Below are positions 22,713 through 30,663 of a DNA stretch of 64,000 nt, in pieces (the stretch's first letter is position 1; every line of letters starts with the position of its first letter). The notes beneath the pieces were generated by a model, which did no database searches, had not been told where the DNA came from, and saw nothing but the letters and a program-made list of their open reading frames with translations. The position numbers and the translations under genes were made by a program. The stretch lies in the NCBI GenBank assembly GCA_035315885.1, contig DATFXM010000101.1, positions 1 through 64,000 on the forward strand, read 5' to 3'. The DNA comes from DATFXM01 sp035315885 (GTDB lineage Bacteria > Acidobacteriota > Blastocatellia > UBA7656).

Positions 22713-23875
22713 AGCACTTCCTTCCCCTTCCTGCCGACACTAAAAACGACCAGGTAGCATACGATCGCAAACAGCGACAAGAAGATAAATCCCCACGTGA
22801 AAGCTCCCGTAGCCTGTCGTACGCCGCCTACCAATAATGGTGGGAAGAAGCCGCCAAGACCGCCAGCCGCTCCCACCAGCCCAGTAACGCTGCCGACATT
22901 GGTTGGAAAATACTCGGGCACTAGCTTGAAGACCGCACCATTACCGAGTCCGATCACTGCCGCCATTCCAAGTGCCCCTACCGTGAACGTAGAAATCAAC
23001 GGACAAGCCAACAACAACGCCATCAGCGCGGTGATGGGAAAAACCCACAACAGAATCGTTCTGCCACCGATGCGATCCGCTAGGCTGCCTCCTATCGGAC
23101 GCGTCGCCGTAGCGAGCAAAACAAATCCTGCGGTTCGCAGGCCGGCGTCCTGCGGCGTGAGCCCAAACAAGTCCGTCAAAAACGTCGGAAGGTAAACTGC
23201 CATCGCCACGAATCCGCCGAACGTCAGAAAATAATAAAGGCTAAGCACCCAGCTCATGCCCTCTTGAAGCGGGTGCAGCATGTCGCCGAGAGATTTCGGC
23301 GGCCCGCTGCTCGGGGCGTTTCGCGCGGAACTCCAAAACACTACCAGCCACACCAACAGCAAAATACCGAAGGTCCAAAAGCCCCACTTGAATCCGAGAG
23401 CGCCGGCAAGCATCGGAGACCCAAAAGAAGCCAAAGACTGCCCTATGTTTCCCGCTCCGTAGATTCCAATCGCAGTTCCTTGTTTTTCCGCTGGAAACCA
23501 GCCGCTTACAAAGCTCACACCCACAGAAAAACTCGCAAGCGCAACCCCAATGAAAAACCCAAACGTCACGAGCTGCCAGTACGCGGAAACCCAGCCCATA
23601 AGAAACGCAGGTATGGCCGAGCAGGCCATCACAATGGAGAATATCAACCGCCCGCCGTACCGGTCCGCCAGAATCCCAAGCGGAATCCGGCCGATACTCC
23701 CCAACAGTACCGGTATTGCAATCGCGACGCTTGCTTGAATCGGATTCAGCGAGAGTTGCTTCCTGATGATGGGCATCATTGCCGACACAGACCCAAAGAC
23801 CGCAAAGCAAAGCGCAAACGCGACCGTCCCGAGCAGCAACTGTCGACCGCTACCTGATTGGACCGCAGTTCCCAT
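22697..23875 (-). CDS. narK: NarK-type nitrate/nitrite MFS transporter
   Basis: The 392-residue protein has about 12 transmembrane helices and both NarK hallmarks: the motif after helix 2 (GRIPLGILADRYGGRLIF) and the nitrate signature regions GIYGAGNIGQSLASFGSP and FKLVPEYFP...GSVTGLVGAAGGLGGFFPPLLVG. It imports nitrate or exchanges nitrate for nitrite. The ATG overlaps the upstream stop as TGATG, so translation is coupled to the small membrane protein gene. The final residues VLSAEC are encoded by the ACTCAG repeat. The genes upstream point to a nitrate reductase role for the locus. Confidence 0.88.
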   Translation of the reverse strand: MGTAVQSGSGRQLLLGTVAFALCFAVFGSVSAMMPIIRKQLSLNPIQASVAIAIPVLLGSIGRIPLGILADRYGGRLIFSIVMACSAIPAFLMGWVSAYWQLVTFGFFIGVALASFSVGVSFVSGWFPAEKQGTAIGIYGAGNIGQSLASFGSPMLAGALGFKWGFWTFGILLLVWLVVFWSSARNAPSSGPPKSLGDMLHPLQEGMSWVLSLYYFLTFGGFVAMAVYLPTFLTDLFGLTPQDAGLRTAGFVLLATATRPIGGSLADRIGGRTILLWVFPITALMALLLACPLISTFTVGALGMAAVIGLGNGAVFKLVPEYFPTNVGSVTGLVGAAGGLGGFFPPLLVGGVRQATGAFTWGFIFLSLFAIVCYLVVFSVGRKGKEVLSAEC

Positions 23876-24096
23876 CACTTCTCCATCGAATACAAGTACC
23901 GAAGAAGCCCAGCGTTGAGCCCTAAGCACACGATGCTGACAAGCGCCGCTGGCCAGACTACCGACGGGTCACCACCAAGGTATGCATTCATCGTCGCGGT
24001 CAGCAGCCATAGCTGGAGCACTACGAGAATCAGGACCATGCACAGAATACCGTAGACAATGGTCATCTTCTGATCTCGCGTAAATCGCTGTCTCAT
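23875..24096 (-). CDS. Small membrane protein, DUF6755-like
   Basis: The 73-residue product has two predicted transmembrane segments (MTIVYGILCMVLILVVLQLWLL and WPAALVSIVCLGLNAGLL) and short charged ends. It resembles the small DUF6755-type proteins I associate with molybdenum nitrate reductase loci, but this match is from memory. It sits between the Rieske gene (16-bp gap) and the transporter (TGATG overlap), so it is probably a structural subunit or assembly factor of the same membrane complex. Confidence 0.75.
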   Translation of the reverse strand: MRQRFTRDQKMTIVYGILCMVLILVVLQLWLLTATMNAYLGGDPSVVWPAALVSIVCLGLNAGLLRYLYSMEK

Positions 24097-24112
24097 CTAA
24101 GTCTCTAAGGCC

Positions 24113-24667
24113 TCAGTTTGTAGTCCTCAGTTCCACACCACTCGCGTAGATGGCTGCTTGCCTGAACTCCAGTTTTATTCGGGCAAGAGGCCGGCGAGGC
24201 GGACCCGCTACGGGATTGCCGGTAGATGCGTCAAACGCGCCCTCGTGACAGGGGCAATACAATCGATGCTTCTCGAGTTGCGGAACGACGCTGCAGGACA
24301 AGTGGGTGCATTGCCGGCTGAAAGCGACAAAATCGTTTTCGCCAAGCCGCACCAGCACGCACTGATCGTGTGGTTCGGGATAGGTGAAAGTGAAGGCTCC
24401 GCCTACCGGCACTTCATCGACACGCGCCACCAGTCGTAAAGGCGTGTCACCCCGGCGAGATCGCAGCAGATTTTCTATGACAATCCAGACCTGGCCTACC
24501 GCGAAGGCGAAACTAGTCAGGACCAGGAACTTTGTGAAATCACGCCGCGCAACGTAGTGATCGTGCGGCCAGTCGATTGGAAAGTCCTGTCGCCATCGTG
24601 GTTGCTCCGCATCCGGCCTCGAGTCCGGTGCGACCGTCGCCTGTTCACGATCCTTCTGTGGCGTCAC
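24113..24667 (-). CDS. Rieske [2Fe-2S] protein with Tat-type membrane anchor
   Basis: The 184-residue protein has a cytoplasmic N-terminal tail of about 40 residues, a twin-arginine motif RRDFTKFLVL leading into one transmembrane helix, and a Rieske domain with CTHLSC and CPCHEGAFD. That motif supplies the two Cys and two His cluster ligands plus the extra cysteine pair found in high-potential bc1-type Rieske proteins. The domain would therefore face the periplasm. The GTG start at 24667 overlaps the upstream ferredoxin stop (GTGA). The open frame upstream of this point is only the ferredoxin gene read in another frame. Confidence 0.9.
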   Translation of the reverse strand: MTPQKDREQATVAPDSRPDAEQPRWRQDFPIDWPHDHYVARRDFTKFLVLTSFAFAVGQVWIVIENLLRSRRGDTPLRLVARVDEVPVGGAFTFTYPEPHDQCVLVRLGENDFVAFSRQCTHLSCSVVPQLEKHRLYCPCHEGAFDASTGNPVAGPPRRPLARIKLEFRQAAIYASGVELRTTN

Positions 24668-25308
24668 ACGCCCTCTCCGGTGTAGATATCCGTCAGGATA
24701 TTCAACGTTATGTTCTTGCCCATCGTTTGTTCGTTCATCGCGGCGGTTACGTCGATGTACTCCGCGCGACTCGTTCGCGGCGTCATCATATTGACCTTTG
24801 TAGTGATGACCTGCGCGCCGAACTGGAACCGGTTGAGAGGTGCGGAGCGTGGTCTCAGAAGTTCGATCTGATCTTTCGTGCCGAAAAACAGCGCCTGGCT
24901 TGGACAGACCGTCGCACACATAGGCTTTTTCCCCGCTGATGTACGGTCGTAACACATATCGCACTTCATCATCAGTTTAAAGTCGGTATTCATCTTCGGC
25001 ACGCCGAACGGACATGCAAGCACGCAGTTGTTGCAGGAAATGCAACGCGGTTTCCGTGCTGTCTGAACCACGCCGTCCTCGGTTCGTTTGATAGCATCCG
25101 CCGGACAAACCTCGGCACAGGTCGGCGAGTCACAATGCATGCATACCACCGGTGCAGTCTGGACTGAGTTGGCGCGGTCGAGATACTCGAGATGGATCAT
25201 CGAGTATCCCTTGTGGGTATCGCACTCGCTGCAAGCGAGGACGCATGCCTGACACCCGATGCAACGAGTGGCGTCTATGAAGAATTCCATGTTCGCTGGT
25301 ACCGGCAT
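24664..25308 (-). CDS. 4Fe-4S ferredoxin subunit (NrfC/DmsB-like, four clusters)
   Basis: The 214-residue protein carries four Cys groups: CIGCQACVLAC, CMHCDSPTCAEVCP, CISCNNCVLACP and CDMCYDRTSAGKKPMCATVCP. This is the classic electron-transfer subunit of complex iron-sulfur molybdoenzymes. It has no signal peptide, so like the catalytic subunit it is predicted to be cytoplasmic. It lies 18 bp after the molybdopterin subunit gene and overlaps the Rieske gene. AAGGA precedes the ATG; an internal ATG at 25290 gives MEFFIDATRC, which is also plausible. Confidence 0.92.
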   Translation of the reverse strand: MPVPANMEFFIDATRCIGCQACVLACSECDTHKGYSMIHLEYLDRANSVQTAPVVCMHCDSPTCAEVCPADAIKRTEDGVVQTARKPRCISCNNCVLACPFGVPKMNTDFKLMMKCDMCYDRTSAGKKPMCATVCPSQALFFGTKDQIELLRPRSAPLNRFQFGAQVITTKVNMMTPRTSRAEYIDVTAAMNEQTMGKNITLNILTDIYTGEGV

Positions 25309-25326
25309 CGGAAATCCTTCAGCAGT

Positions 25327-27552
25327 TTACCCAGACGATGGCAATGGACTGGCGACTTTCTGGAGTCTCACTGCACAGACTTTGTATTCGGGTATCTTCG
25401 AGATCGGGTCCTGCGCAGAGACGGTCAACTGATTCGCGCTCTTTGACCCGCCCCAGTGATACGGAATGAAGACCGTGTCGGGCCGGATGGTTGTAACCAC
25501 CATCGCTCGCAACGTAATTTTTCCTCGCCTGGATTCAACGGTAGTCATATCACCGTCGCGGATTGCGAGTTTCGCCGCAAGTTGAGGATGAATCTCGACG
25601 CAAGGCTCAGGGTACTGGCTCACGAGCGGGCCGATGCGGCGAGTCTGAGTGCCGGAGAGATAGTGGCTCACGACCCGGCCCGTGGTGAGAATTATTGGGA
25701 ATTCGTTATCGACATCCTCTGCGGGAGGCGAGTAATCAGCTACGTTGAAGCGAGCCTTGCCATCGGGAAAGTAGAATGGTCCGGTACCATTCGATACCGG
25801 ATTCCAGGAACCGGGTTCAAACAATCTGGGAGTGCCCGGGTCCTCGTCACTGCGGCACGGCCAGAACACGCCTGATTGCCTGTCAATCTTTTGGTAAGTA
25901 ATGCCCGAATAGTCGGCGATGCCCCCGCGTGAAGCGCGCCGCAGCTCATCGAAAACTTCGGCGGGCGAGTTGAATGTAAAACCGTGCGGGCGCCCAAGCT
26001 TTGCGGCGATGTCCTGAATGATCTTCCAATCCTCCCGCGCATCGCCGGGCGAGTCGATCGCTTTGTTGATTTTGATCACCCGGCCTTCTGTCTGAGTCGT
26101 GGTCCCTTCGTCCTCTTCCTGAAGTGAGCCCGGCAACACGATGTCAGCGTGCTGGGCTGTTTCACTCAGAAAGAAGTCGATGGCTGCGTAGAACTCGAGC
26201 TTCTGCAGGGCTCGGGTTATGAAGTTGTTGTCAGGGAGCGACACTTTCGGATTAAAGCTGATCGACAGCAATCCGCGGATTTCTCCACGATCAATCTTGC
26301 GAAAGATCTCATAGGCATCGACACCCGCTTCAGGCAAATCATCGGCGGTGATTCCCCAAATACCAGCGATGTGTGCCCGGTGCTCGGGGTTGCGGATGTC
26401 GCGCGCGCCTGGAAGCTGATCACACTTTTGTCCGTGTTCGCGTCCGCCTTGACCGTTACCCTGACCTGTTATGGTGGCATAGCCGCATCCCTTGCGGCCG
26501 ATCCTTCCCGAGGCAAGCACGATGTTGATCGCGCCCAGTACGTTCTGAACGCCGTGAGTGTGATGTTCGATGCCGCGGGCGTGCAACAGGAAGCTCGTTT
26601 TGGCCGGCCCCCACAATTCGGCAGCCCGGTTGATAGCGCGCTCCGAAATGCCGGTCACCTCAGCGGTGTGTCGTGGGTTCCATGGTTTCACGCTTGCGGC
26701 AACGGCGTCGAACCCCACCGTGTTTTGCTCGATAAAACTGTGATCCAGCCAATCGTTCTCGATCATCAAGTGCAGAATTCCGTTGAACAATGCGATGTCG
26801 CGGCCGGGTTTGATCGGAAGAAAGAGATCGCAGGTGCGCGCGATAGGAGTGATTCGCGGATCGACAACGATGATCTTCGCTCCTCTCTCGCGTGCTTGCC
26901 AGACGTAGTTGGTGGTGATGGGCGCGCACTCCGCGACATTTGCGCCGCTGATCCAAACCACCTCGGCATCGAGGATGTCGGACCACGGATTGGCGGCCCG
27001 GTCTATCCCGAACGCTTTCTTGTTTCCTGCTGCCGCGCTCACCATGCAAAGCCGTCCGTTGTAGTCGATGTTGGCAGTCTTTAAGCAGACGCGCGCGAAC
27101 TTGCCCATGAGGTATACCTTTTCATTGGTCAAGCTGGCGCCGGTGAGGAAGGCGAACGCATCGTTGCCGAGCTGCGATTGAATCCTTTTAATTTCGGACG
27201 CTACTCTAGCGATTGCGGTTTCATAGGGTATCGCGGTGAACCCCGATTCAGAGTTGAGATCACGTTGGTACGCGCTCAGCAAGCGATCGGGATGGGAGCC
27301 CTGAAGATATCGTTTGACTCCTTTTGGACAGAGCATGCCCTGATTGAAAGGAAAATCTTCCCTTGGCTCGAAGCCGATTACTTCATTGTCTTTTACCTTA
27401 AGCCGGATTCCGCACTGTTGTCCGCAGAAGCAGCAATGCGTATCGACGAGCCGGTCGGGCTCGACCCCGGTTTGAATGCGCAGACCCTCGGAGTAAGCGA
27501 GGTGGGGTCCAAACGCTTTGGCAACGTCAATATTGTCCGGGGCAGAAGTCAT
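25327..27552 (-). CDS. Molybdopterin oxidoreductase (NasC/NarB-like nitrate reductase catalytic subunit)
   Basis: The 741-residue protein has the N-terminal [4Fe-4S] motif CCFCGQQCGIRL...GMLCPKG at about residues 40-78 and NGRLCMVSAAAG with the candidate molybdenum-ligand cysteine near residue 170. Typical bis-MGD-binding segments follow (GANVAECAPI, LFLPIKPGRDIALFNGI, GQGNGQGGREHGQKCDQLPG), ending in a molydop-binding domain (IILTTGRVVSHYLSGTQTRR). The resemblance to assimilatory and NapA-like nitrate reductases is inferred; formate dehydrogenase-like enzymes share the architecture. There is no Tat signal, so it is cytoplasmic. Confidence 0.85.
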   Translation of the reverse strand: MTSAPDNIDVAKAFGPHLAYSEGLRIQTGVEPDRLVDTHCCFCGQQCGIRLKVKDNEVIGFEPREDFPFNQGMLCPKGVKRYLQGSHPDRLLSAYQRDLNSESGFTAIPYETAIARVASEIKRIQSQLGNDAFAFLTGASLTNEKVYLMGKFARVCLKTANIDYNGRLCMVSAAAGNKKAFGIDRAANPWSDILDAEVVWISGANVAECAPITTNYVWQARERGAKIIVVDPRITPIARTCDLFLPIKPGRDIALFNGILHLMIENDWLDHSFIEQNTVGFDAVAASVKPWNPRHTAEVTGISERAINRAAELWGPAKTSFLLHARGIEHHTHGVQNVLGAINIVLASGRIGRKGCGYATITGQGNGQGGREHGQKCDQLPGARDIRNPEHRAHIAGIWGITADDLPEAGVDAYEIFRKIDRGEIRGLLSISFNPKVSLPDNNFITRALQKLEFYAAIDFFLSETAQHADIVLPGSLQEEDEGTTTQTEGRVIKINKAIDSPGDAREDWKIIQDIAAKLGRPHGFTFNSPAEVFDELRRASRGGIADYSGITYQKIDRQSGVFWPCRSDEDPGTPRLFEPGSWNPVSNGTGPFYFPDGKARFNVADYSPPAEDVDNEFPIILTTGRVVSHYLSGTQTRRIGPLVSQYPEPCVEIHPQLAAKLAIRDGDMTTVESRRGKITLRAMVVTTIRPDTVFIPYHWGGSKSANQLTVSAQDPISKIPEYKVCAVRLQKVASPLPSSG

Positions 27553-27574
27553 GATTTATGAGAAGTAAGCGACA

Positions 27575-27712
27575 AGCACTAGGCAGAATGCAGTAGGCAG
27601 TTTCGGGTTCCGGGTTTAGGGTTTCGGGTTCGATTGATCCGCATTGCACCTTAGGTCCATCTCCTAAGCCTTTGACGTCAGAGAACCGGAACTGCCTACT
27701 GCATACTGCTGT
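27575..27712. repeat. GCAGTAGGCAGT inverted repeat element with telomere-like core
   Basis: TGCAGTAGGCAGT (27589-27601) is matched by ACTGCCTACTGCA (27691-27703). The inner arms TTCCGG/CCGGAA extend the palindrome. Next to the left arm is a degenerate tandem of GGGTTTC/GGGTTTA units (27603-27632). It lies between the b-type membrane protein gene and the molybdopterin subunit gene, starting a few bases after the stop of the former. Confidence 0.7.
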
Positions 27713-28867
27713 TCATGCGTGAAAATTCTTCGAATCCTCTTCGCCCAAAGGACCGAAGCCCACGTGTTGATTGCCAAGGGTCGACTGCGGCAACGACGGC
27801 GCGTTGACGAGTCGAATCGGCTCGCTGCCAAGCTCTCCCTGCCAGAGTTGGGCCTGCGCAAGGACTACCATAGCTCGACGGCATCTCGGACAGATAAACT
27901 GATAGTGCTCTGATCGCGCATCGTCCATCTCATACCTATAGCCTAGCGCCCGCTCGACCTGAATCAAATCTCGAATATGCAGGCTCGAAGAGAAAGGATG
28001 CCCGCATCGGCCGCACAGTGCGGCCTCTTCTCTTGCGCCTACCTCTTTATAAAAGCTGACACCTAACTGCGCCGGACGCTGAAAAATGTGAAAGAACTTT
28101 CCAAACGGAAGCCAAAGCAGGGTGAAGATGACGGTGATCGCATGAAGTATTGCCAGGAAGTCGTACGCATAGCCTTTCATCCACGTGTAGCTTGCGGTCA
28201 ACATGAGCCCGGTCACGCTCACCGCAAACAGAAGAATGAGAGGAAGGAAGTCTTCGCCGAACTGTTGCAGGGCCGCTGCTCCGTGGTCGCGCATTCGTCG
28301 ACGCATCGCGAGCATTACTCCGCCTATCACCAGCAACGAAGCCCACACCAGACCATGAAAGATCAAGAATCCTGTTATCGATTCTATACGAAACGCGAAC
28401 GTTGGGAATCCGAAGACGAAAGTCCGGTATGCGCTCGTATCGTCCGGTAGTGTCTCGAACTTGATCCATCCGAACACCAAGGGGAAGGTGATCGCACACC
28501 CCAGTATGCAACCCCACATGATCATCATGTGGGCTCCTCCGCGCTGACGATTGCGCCTGAAGATAAAGTTGTTGAGGGCGAACTCGCCTGTCACCCGCCT
28601 GAACCAGGCGCCTATGTTCACCGCAAGATAGGATGGCCTGAAGAAAACCCGCCAACCGCGCTTCCAATAGAGCGCCGTAGGCGGTCGTTGCAACCACATC
28701 GCGTATCGATAAGTAATTGCAAACGTGGCGAACAATACTGCAAACGTATAGCCCACCAAAGCCGCGTCAAAATGAGAAAGGTTTCGCGAACCGATGACGA
28801 TTAGCGCTGCGAGTATCGCGGTGAAAAGCACACCCCAGACTATGGCTTTGAACGTTTCACCGGTCAT
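27713..28867 (-). CDS. Membrane b-type cytochrome-like subunit (NarI/HdrE-like) with C-terminal zinc ribbon
   Basis: The 384-residue protein has about six transmembrane helices in the first 260 residues (GVLFTAILAALIVIG, LVGYTFAVLFATFAITY, MMIMWGCILGCAITFPLVFG, IESITGFLIFHGLVWAS, LPLILLFAVSVTGLMLTAS, FLAILHAITVIFTLLWLPFG). Histidines in several helices could bind haem as in NarI-type quinol dehydrogenases. The C-terminal tail holds CGRCGHP and CPRCRRA, a paired CxxC module that looks like a zinc ribbon or rubredoxin. It probably connects the quinone pool to the cytoplasmic molybdoenzyme. The first gene of the locus in transcription order. Confidence 0.75.
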   Translation of the reverse strand: MTGETFKAIVWGVLFTAILAALIVIGSRNLSHFDAALVGYTFAVLFATFAITYRYAMWLQRPPTALYWKRGWRVFFRPSYLAVNIGAWFRRVTGEFALNNFIFRRNRQRGGAHMMIMWGCILGCAITFPLVFGWIKFETLPDDTSAYRTFVFGFPTFAFRIESITGFLIFHGLVWASLLVIGGVMLAMRRRMRDHGAAALQQFGEDFLPLILLFAVSVTGLMLTASYTWMKGYAYDFLAILHAITVIFTLLWLPFGKFFHIFQRPAQLGVSFYKEVGAREEAALCGRCGHPFSSSLHIRDLIQVERALGYRYEMDDARSEHYQFICPRCRRAMVVLAQAQLWQGELGSEPIRLVNAPSLPQSTLGNQHVGFGPLGEEDSKNFHA

Positions 28868-28998
28868 GACAAGCCTGTCGCCCTACTTCTTACTTCACAG
28901 ACGGCTCTCAATGCAAGAGCGGCAAGCCGCTACTCTTCGTGTCACGAGTCAGGTTCAATTTGTGATCCAGAATCATAGTGAGTCACAGACCCTTGCAC

Positions 28999-29035
28999 GC
29001 CACACCCGCGCAGGCGCAGCGGGCTCGGGTGTGGC
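28999..29035 (-). other. Strong hairpin in the leader of the molybdenum locus
   Basis: GCCACACCCG (28999-29008) pairs with CGGGTGTGGC (29026-29035), a perfect 10-bp stem with a 17-nt loop. It lies 54 bp after the MoaD-like gene and about 130 bp before the b-type cytochrome gene on the minus strand. It could end the first transcript or act in the leader of the second. No T-run follows on the minus strand. Another small palindrome AGCGGC-AA-GCCGCT is at about 28918-28931. Confidence 0.5.
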
Positions 29036-29088
29036 AGTTTGATTATTTTTCCGACCGGCTCCCGCCAGGAGGGCACGTTTTTAGCACC

Positions 29089-29385
29089 TTACCCGCCGGC
29101 GATCGCGCCTATAACAAGAAACGGCTCCGCACCCGACGCGACCGCGTCGGGCAACGGAGCATCGGGCGATTGGTAGGACAGATCCTCTTCGCACGCGAAG
29201 AACCGAAGAAAAGGTCGCCTTTGCTGAGTGACCTGATCGCGAATCGTGCCGAGCAACATCGGGTACATCGCCTCCAGCGCGTCCAGCACCGAGTTCAACG
29301 TGACTTCACCCTTAATGTCTAACTCCACTTCGCTGTCGACGTGCGCCAGCGTCCGAAGATGTGCGGGAAGGACTACCCTTATCAT
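29089..29385 (-). CDS. MoaD/ThiS-like sulfur carrier protein
   Basis: The 98-residue beta-grasp protein reads MIRVVLPAHLRTLAHVD, VTLNSVLDALEAMYPMLLGTI, and ends FLVIGAIAGG. The terminal di-glycine is the feature that is thiocarboxylated in MoaD and ThiS. It may donate sulfur for molybdopterin or for another thio-modification. Its start overlaps the upstream BNR-repeat gene stop as ATGA, so the two are co-translated; this pairing is odd for a cofactor gene. It lies next to the molybdenum locus on the same strand. The open frame that extends to 29595 lies inside the upstream gene. Confidence 0.85.
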   Translation of the reverse strand: MIRVVLPAHLRTLAHVDSEVELDIKGEVTLNSVLDALEAMYPMLLGTIRDQVTQQRRPFLRFFACEEDLSYQSPDAPLPDAVASGAEPFLVIGAIAGG

Positions 29386-30497
29386 GGCAATGTCTGAACC
29401 TCCACCGAGAGGACCGCGGGCAGATCTCGAACAATCGGAGCCCACGTGTCTCCTGCGTCCGCGGACCCATAGACCTGTCCACCAGTTGTGCCGAAGTAAA
29501 TGCCGCATTTGTCGAGCGAATCGACAGACATCGCATCCCGCAGCACATTTACATAGCAGTTGGCCTGCGGAAGACCCTTCGTAAGCGCCTCCCAATCATT
29601 GCCGCCAGTCCGGCTCCTGTATACCGTCAACTTGCCGTCAAGAGGGAAATGCTCCGAATCGCTCTTGATGGGAACTACGTAAATCGTCTCCGGCTCGTGT
29701 GCGTGAACGTCGATCACAAAGCCGAAGTCGGTCGGTAAGTTGCCGCTGACTTCCTCCCACGAGTCACCCGCATCGTTGCTGCGCATTACGTCCCAGTGCT
29801 TTTGCATATAGAGAGTGCCCGGGCGCGAAGGATGCATCGCTACGTGGTGAACACAATGACCTACTTCAGCCGTAGGACTCGGAATGTACTGTGAAAAAAG
29901 TCCTCGATTGATCGGTCGCCAGCTCTTGCCGCCATCGTCCGTTCGAAAAGCCCCGGCGGCCGATATCGCGGTGTAAATGCGATTGGCATCGCTCGGATGG
30001 AGTATGATTGTGTGAAGACACATTCCGCCGGCTCCGGGTTGCCAGTCTGGTCCCGATCCATGACCTCGAAGCCCCGGTAGCTCATTCCAGATCTGACCCC
30101 CATCCGTGGATCGGAAAATCGCCGCGTCTTCTATGCCCGCATAGACGTCATCGGGATCCGTCAGCGATGGCTCGATGTGCCACACTCGCTTGAACTCCCA
30201 AGGGCGGGGCGTGCCGTCATACCACTGGTGTGTGCCGGTAACACCCTCGTACTCGAATTTGTTACCGACCGGCTCCCAGGTCTTGCCCCCATCGTTTGAC
30301 CTTTGGATCAGTTGACCGAACCAGTCGCTGCACTGCGAGGCATAGAGTCGATTCGGGTCCACCGGCGATCCTTTGAGGTGGTACATCTCCCAGCCGGCAA
30401 AAAAGGGTCCGGAAACGTCCCACCGCTCGCGTTTTCCGTCCGATTCAAGGATGAACGCGCCCTTGCGCGTCCCAACCAGTACGCGTACCTTGCTCAT
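29382..30497 (-). CDS. BNR/VPS10-repeat beta-propeller protein (sialidase-like fold)
   Basis: The 371-residue product contains repeated Asp-box motifs: SNDGGKTWEPV, STDGGQIWNEL, TDDGGKSWRPI, SNDAGDSWEEV, SRTGGNDWEAL and SADAGDTWAPI. These mark a multi-bladed propeller like sialidases and photosystem-assembly factor HCF136/YCF48-type proteins. There is no signal peptide, so it is probably cytosolic, which argues against a sialidase. Function unknown. GGAGGTGA lies just before the ATG at 30497. The TGA stop overlaps the MoaD-like start. Confidence 0.88.
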   Translation of the reverse strand: MSKVRVLVGTRKGAFILESDGKRERWDVSGPFFAGWEMYHLKGSPVDPNRLYASQCSDWFGQLIQRSNDGGKTWEPVGNKFEYEGVTGTHQWYDGTPRPWEFKRVWHIEPSLTDPDDVYAGIEDAAIFRSTDGGQIWNELPGLRGHGSGPDWQPGAGGMCLHTIILHPSDANRIYTAISAAGAFRTDDGGKSWRPINRGLFSQYIPSPTAEVGHCVHHVAMHPSRPGTLYMQKHWDVMRSNDAGDSWEEVSGNLPTDFGFVIDVHAHEPETIYVVPIKSDSEHFPLDGKLTVYRSRTGGNDWEALTKGLPQANCYVNVLRDAMSVDSLDKCGIYFGTTGGQVYGSADAGDTWAPIVRDLPAVLSVEVQTLP

Positions 30498-30619
30498 CCG
30501 TCACCTCCGATAGATTTTGCACATGTGCCAATTGCAGAGTGATACGTTTCTCATGGATTAGTCGCATGACGGGCGGCCTAATCGACATCTTAATGCAAAA
30601 ATTTATCGAGAGGAAAGAA

Positions 30620-30662
30620 GTGCTGAGCCCTCAAGTGCTGAGCCCTCAGCGCTGAATGCTGA
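30620..30662 (+). repeat. CTGAGCCCTCA short repeat left of the 76-bp array
   Basis: GTGCTGAGCCCTCAAGTGCTGAGCCCTCAGCGCTGAATGCTGAG is a degenerate CTGAGT-type arm. It pairs in orientation with the ACTCAG tandem at 31330-31425, so the 76-bp array sits inside one CTGAGT/ACTCAG element. The 30498-30619 stretch is the probable promoter region of the BNR gene; no motif stands out. Confidence 0.6.
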
Positions 30663-30663
30663 G

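Noticed and set aside
24664..24964. Long N-terminal extension of the Rieske protein
   Set aside because: This part is the ferredoxin gene in another frame; the GTG at 24667 overlapping the ferredoxin stop is the natural start.
27600..27632. Telomere-like GGGTTTAGGG tract
   Set aside because: It is short, degenerate and lies inside a palindromic repeat element within a gene cluster, so it does not mark a chromosome end.
28868..29088. Molybdenum cofactor riboswitch before the molybdenum locus
   Set aside because: A strong hairpin is present, but I could not match the conserved Moco-motif helices and loops; only a hairpin is reported.
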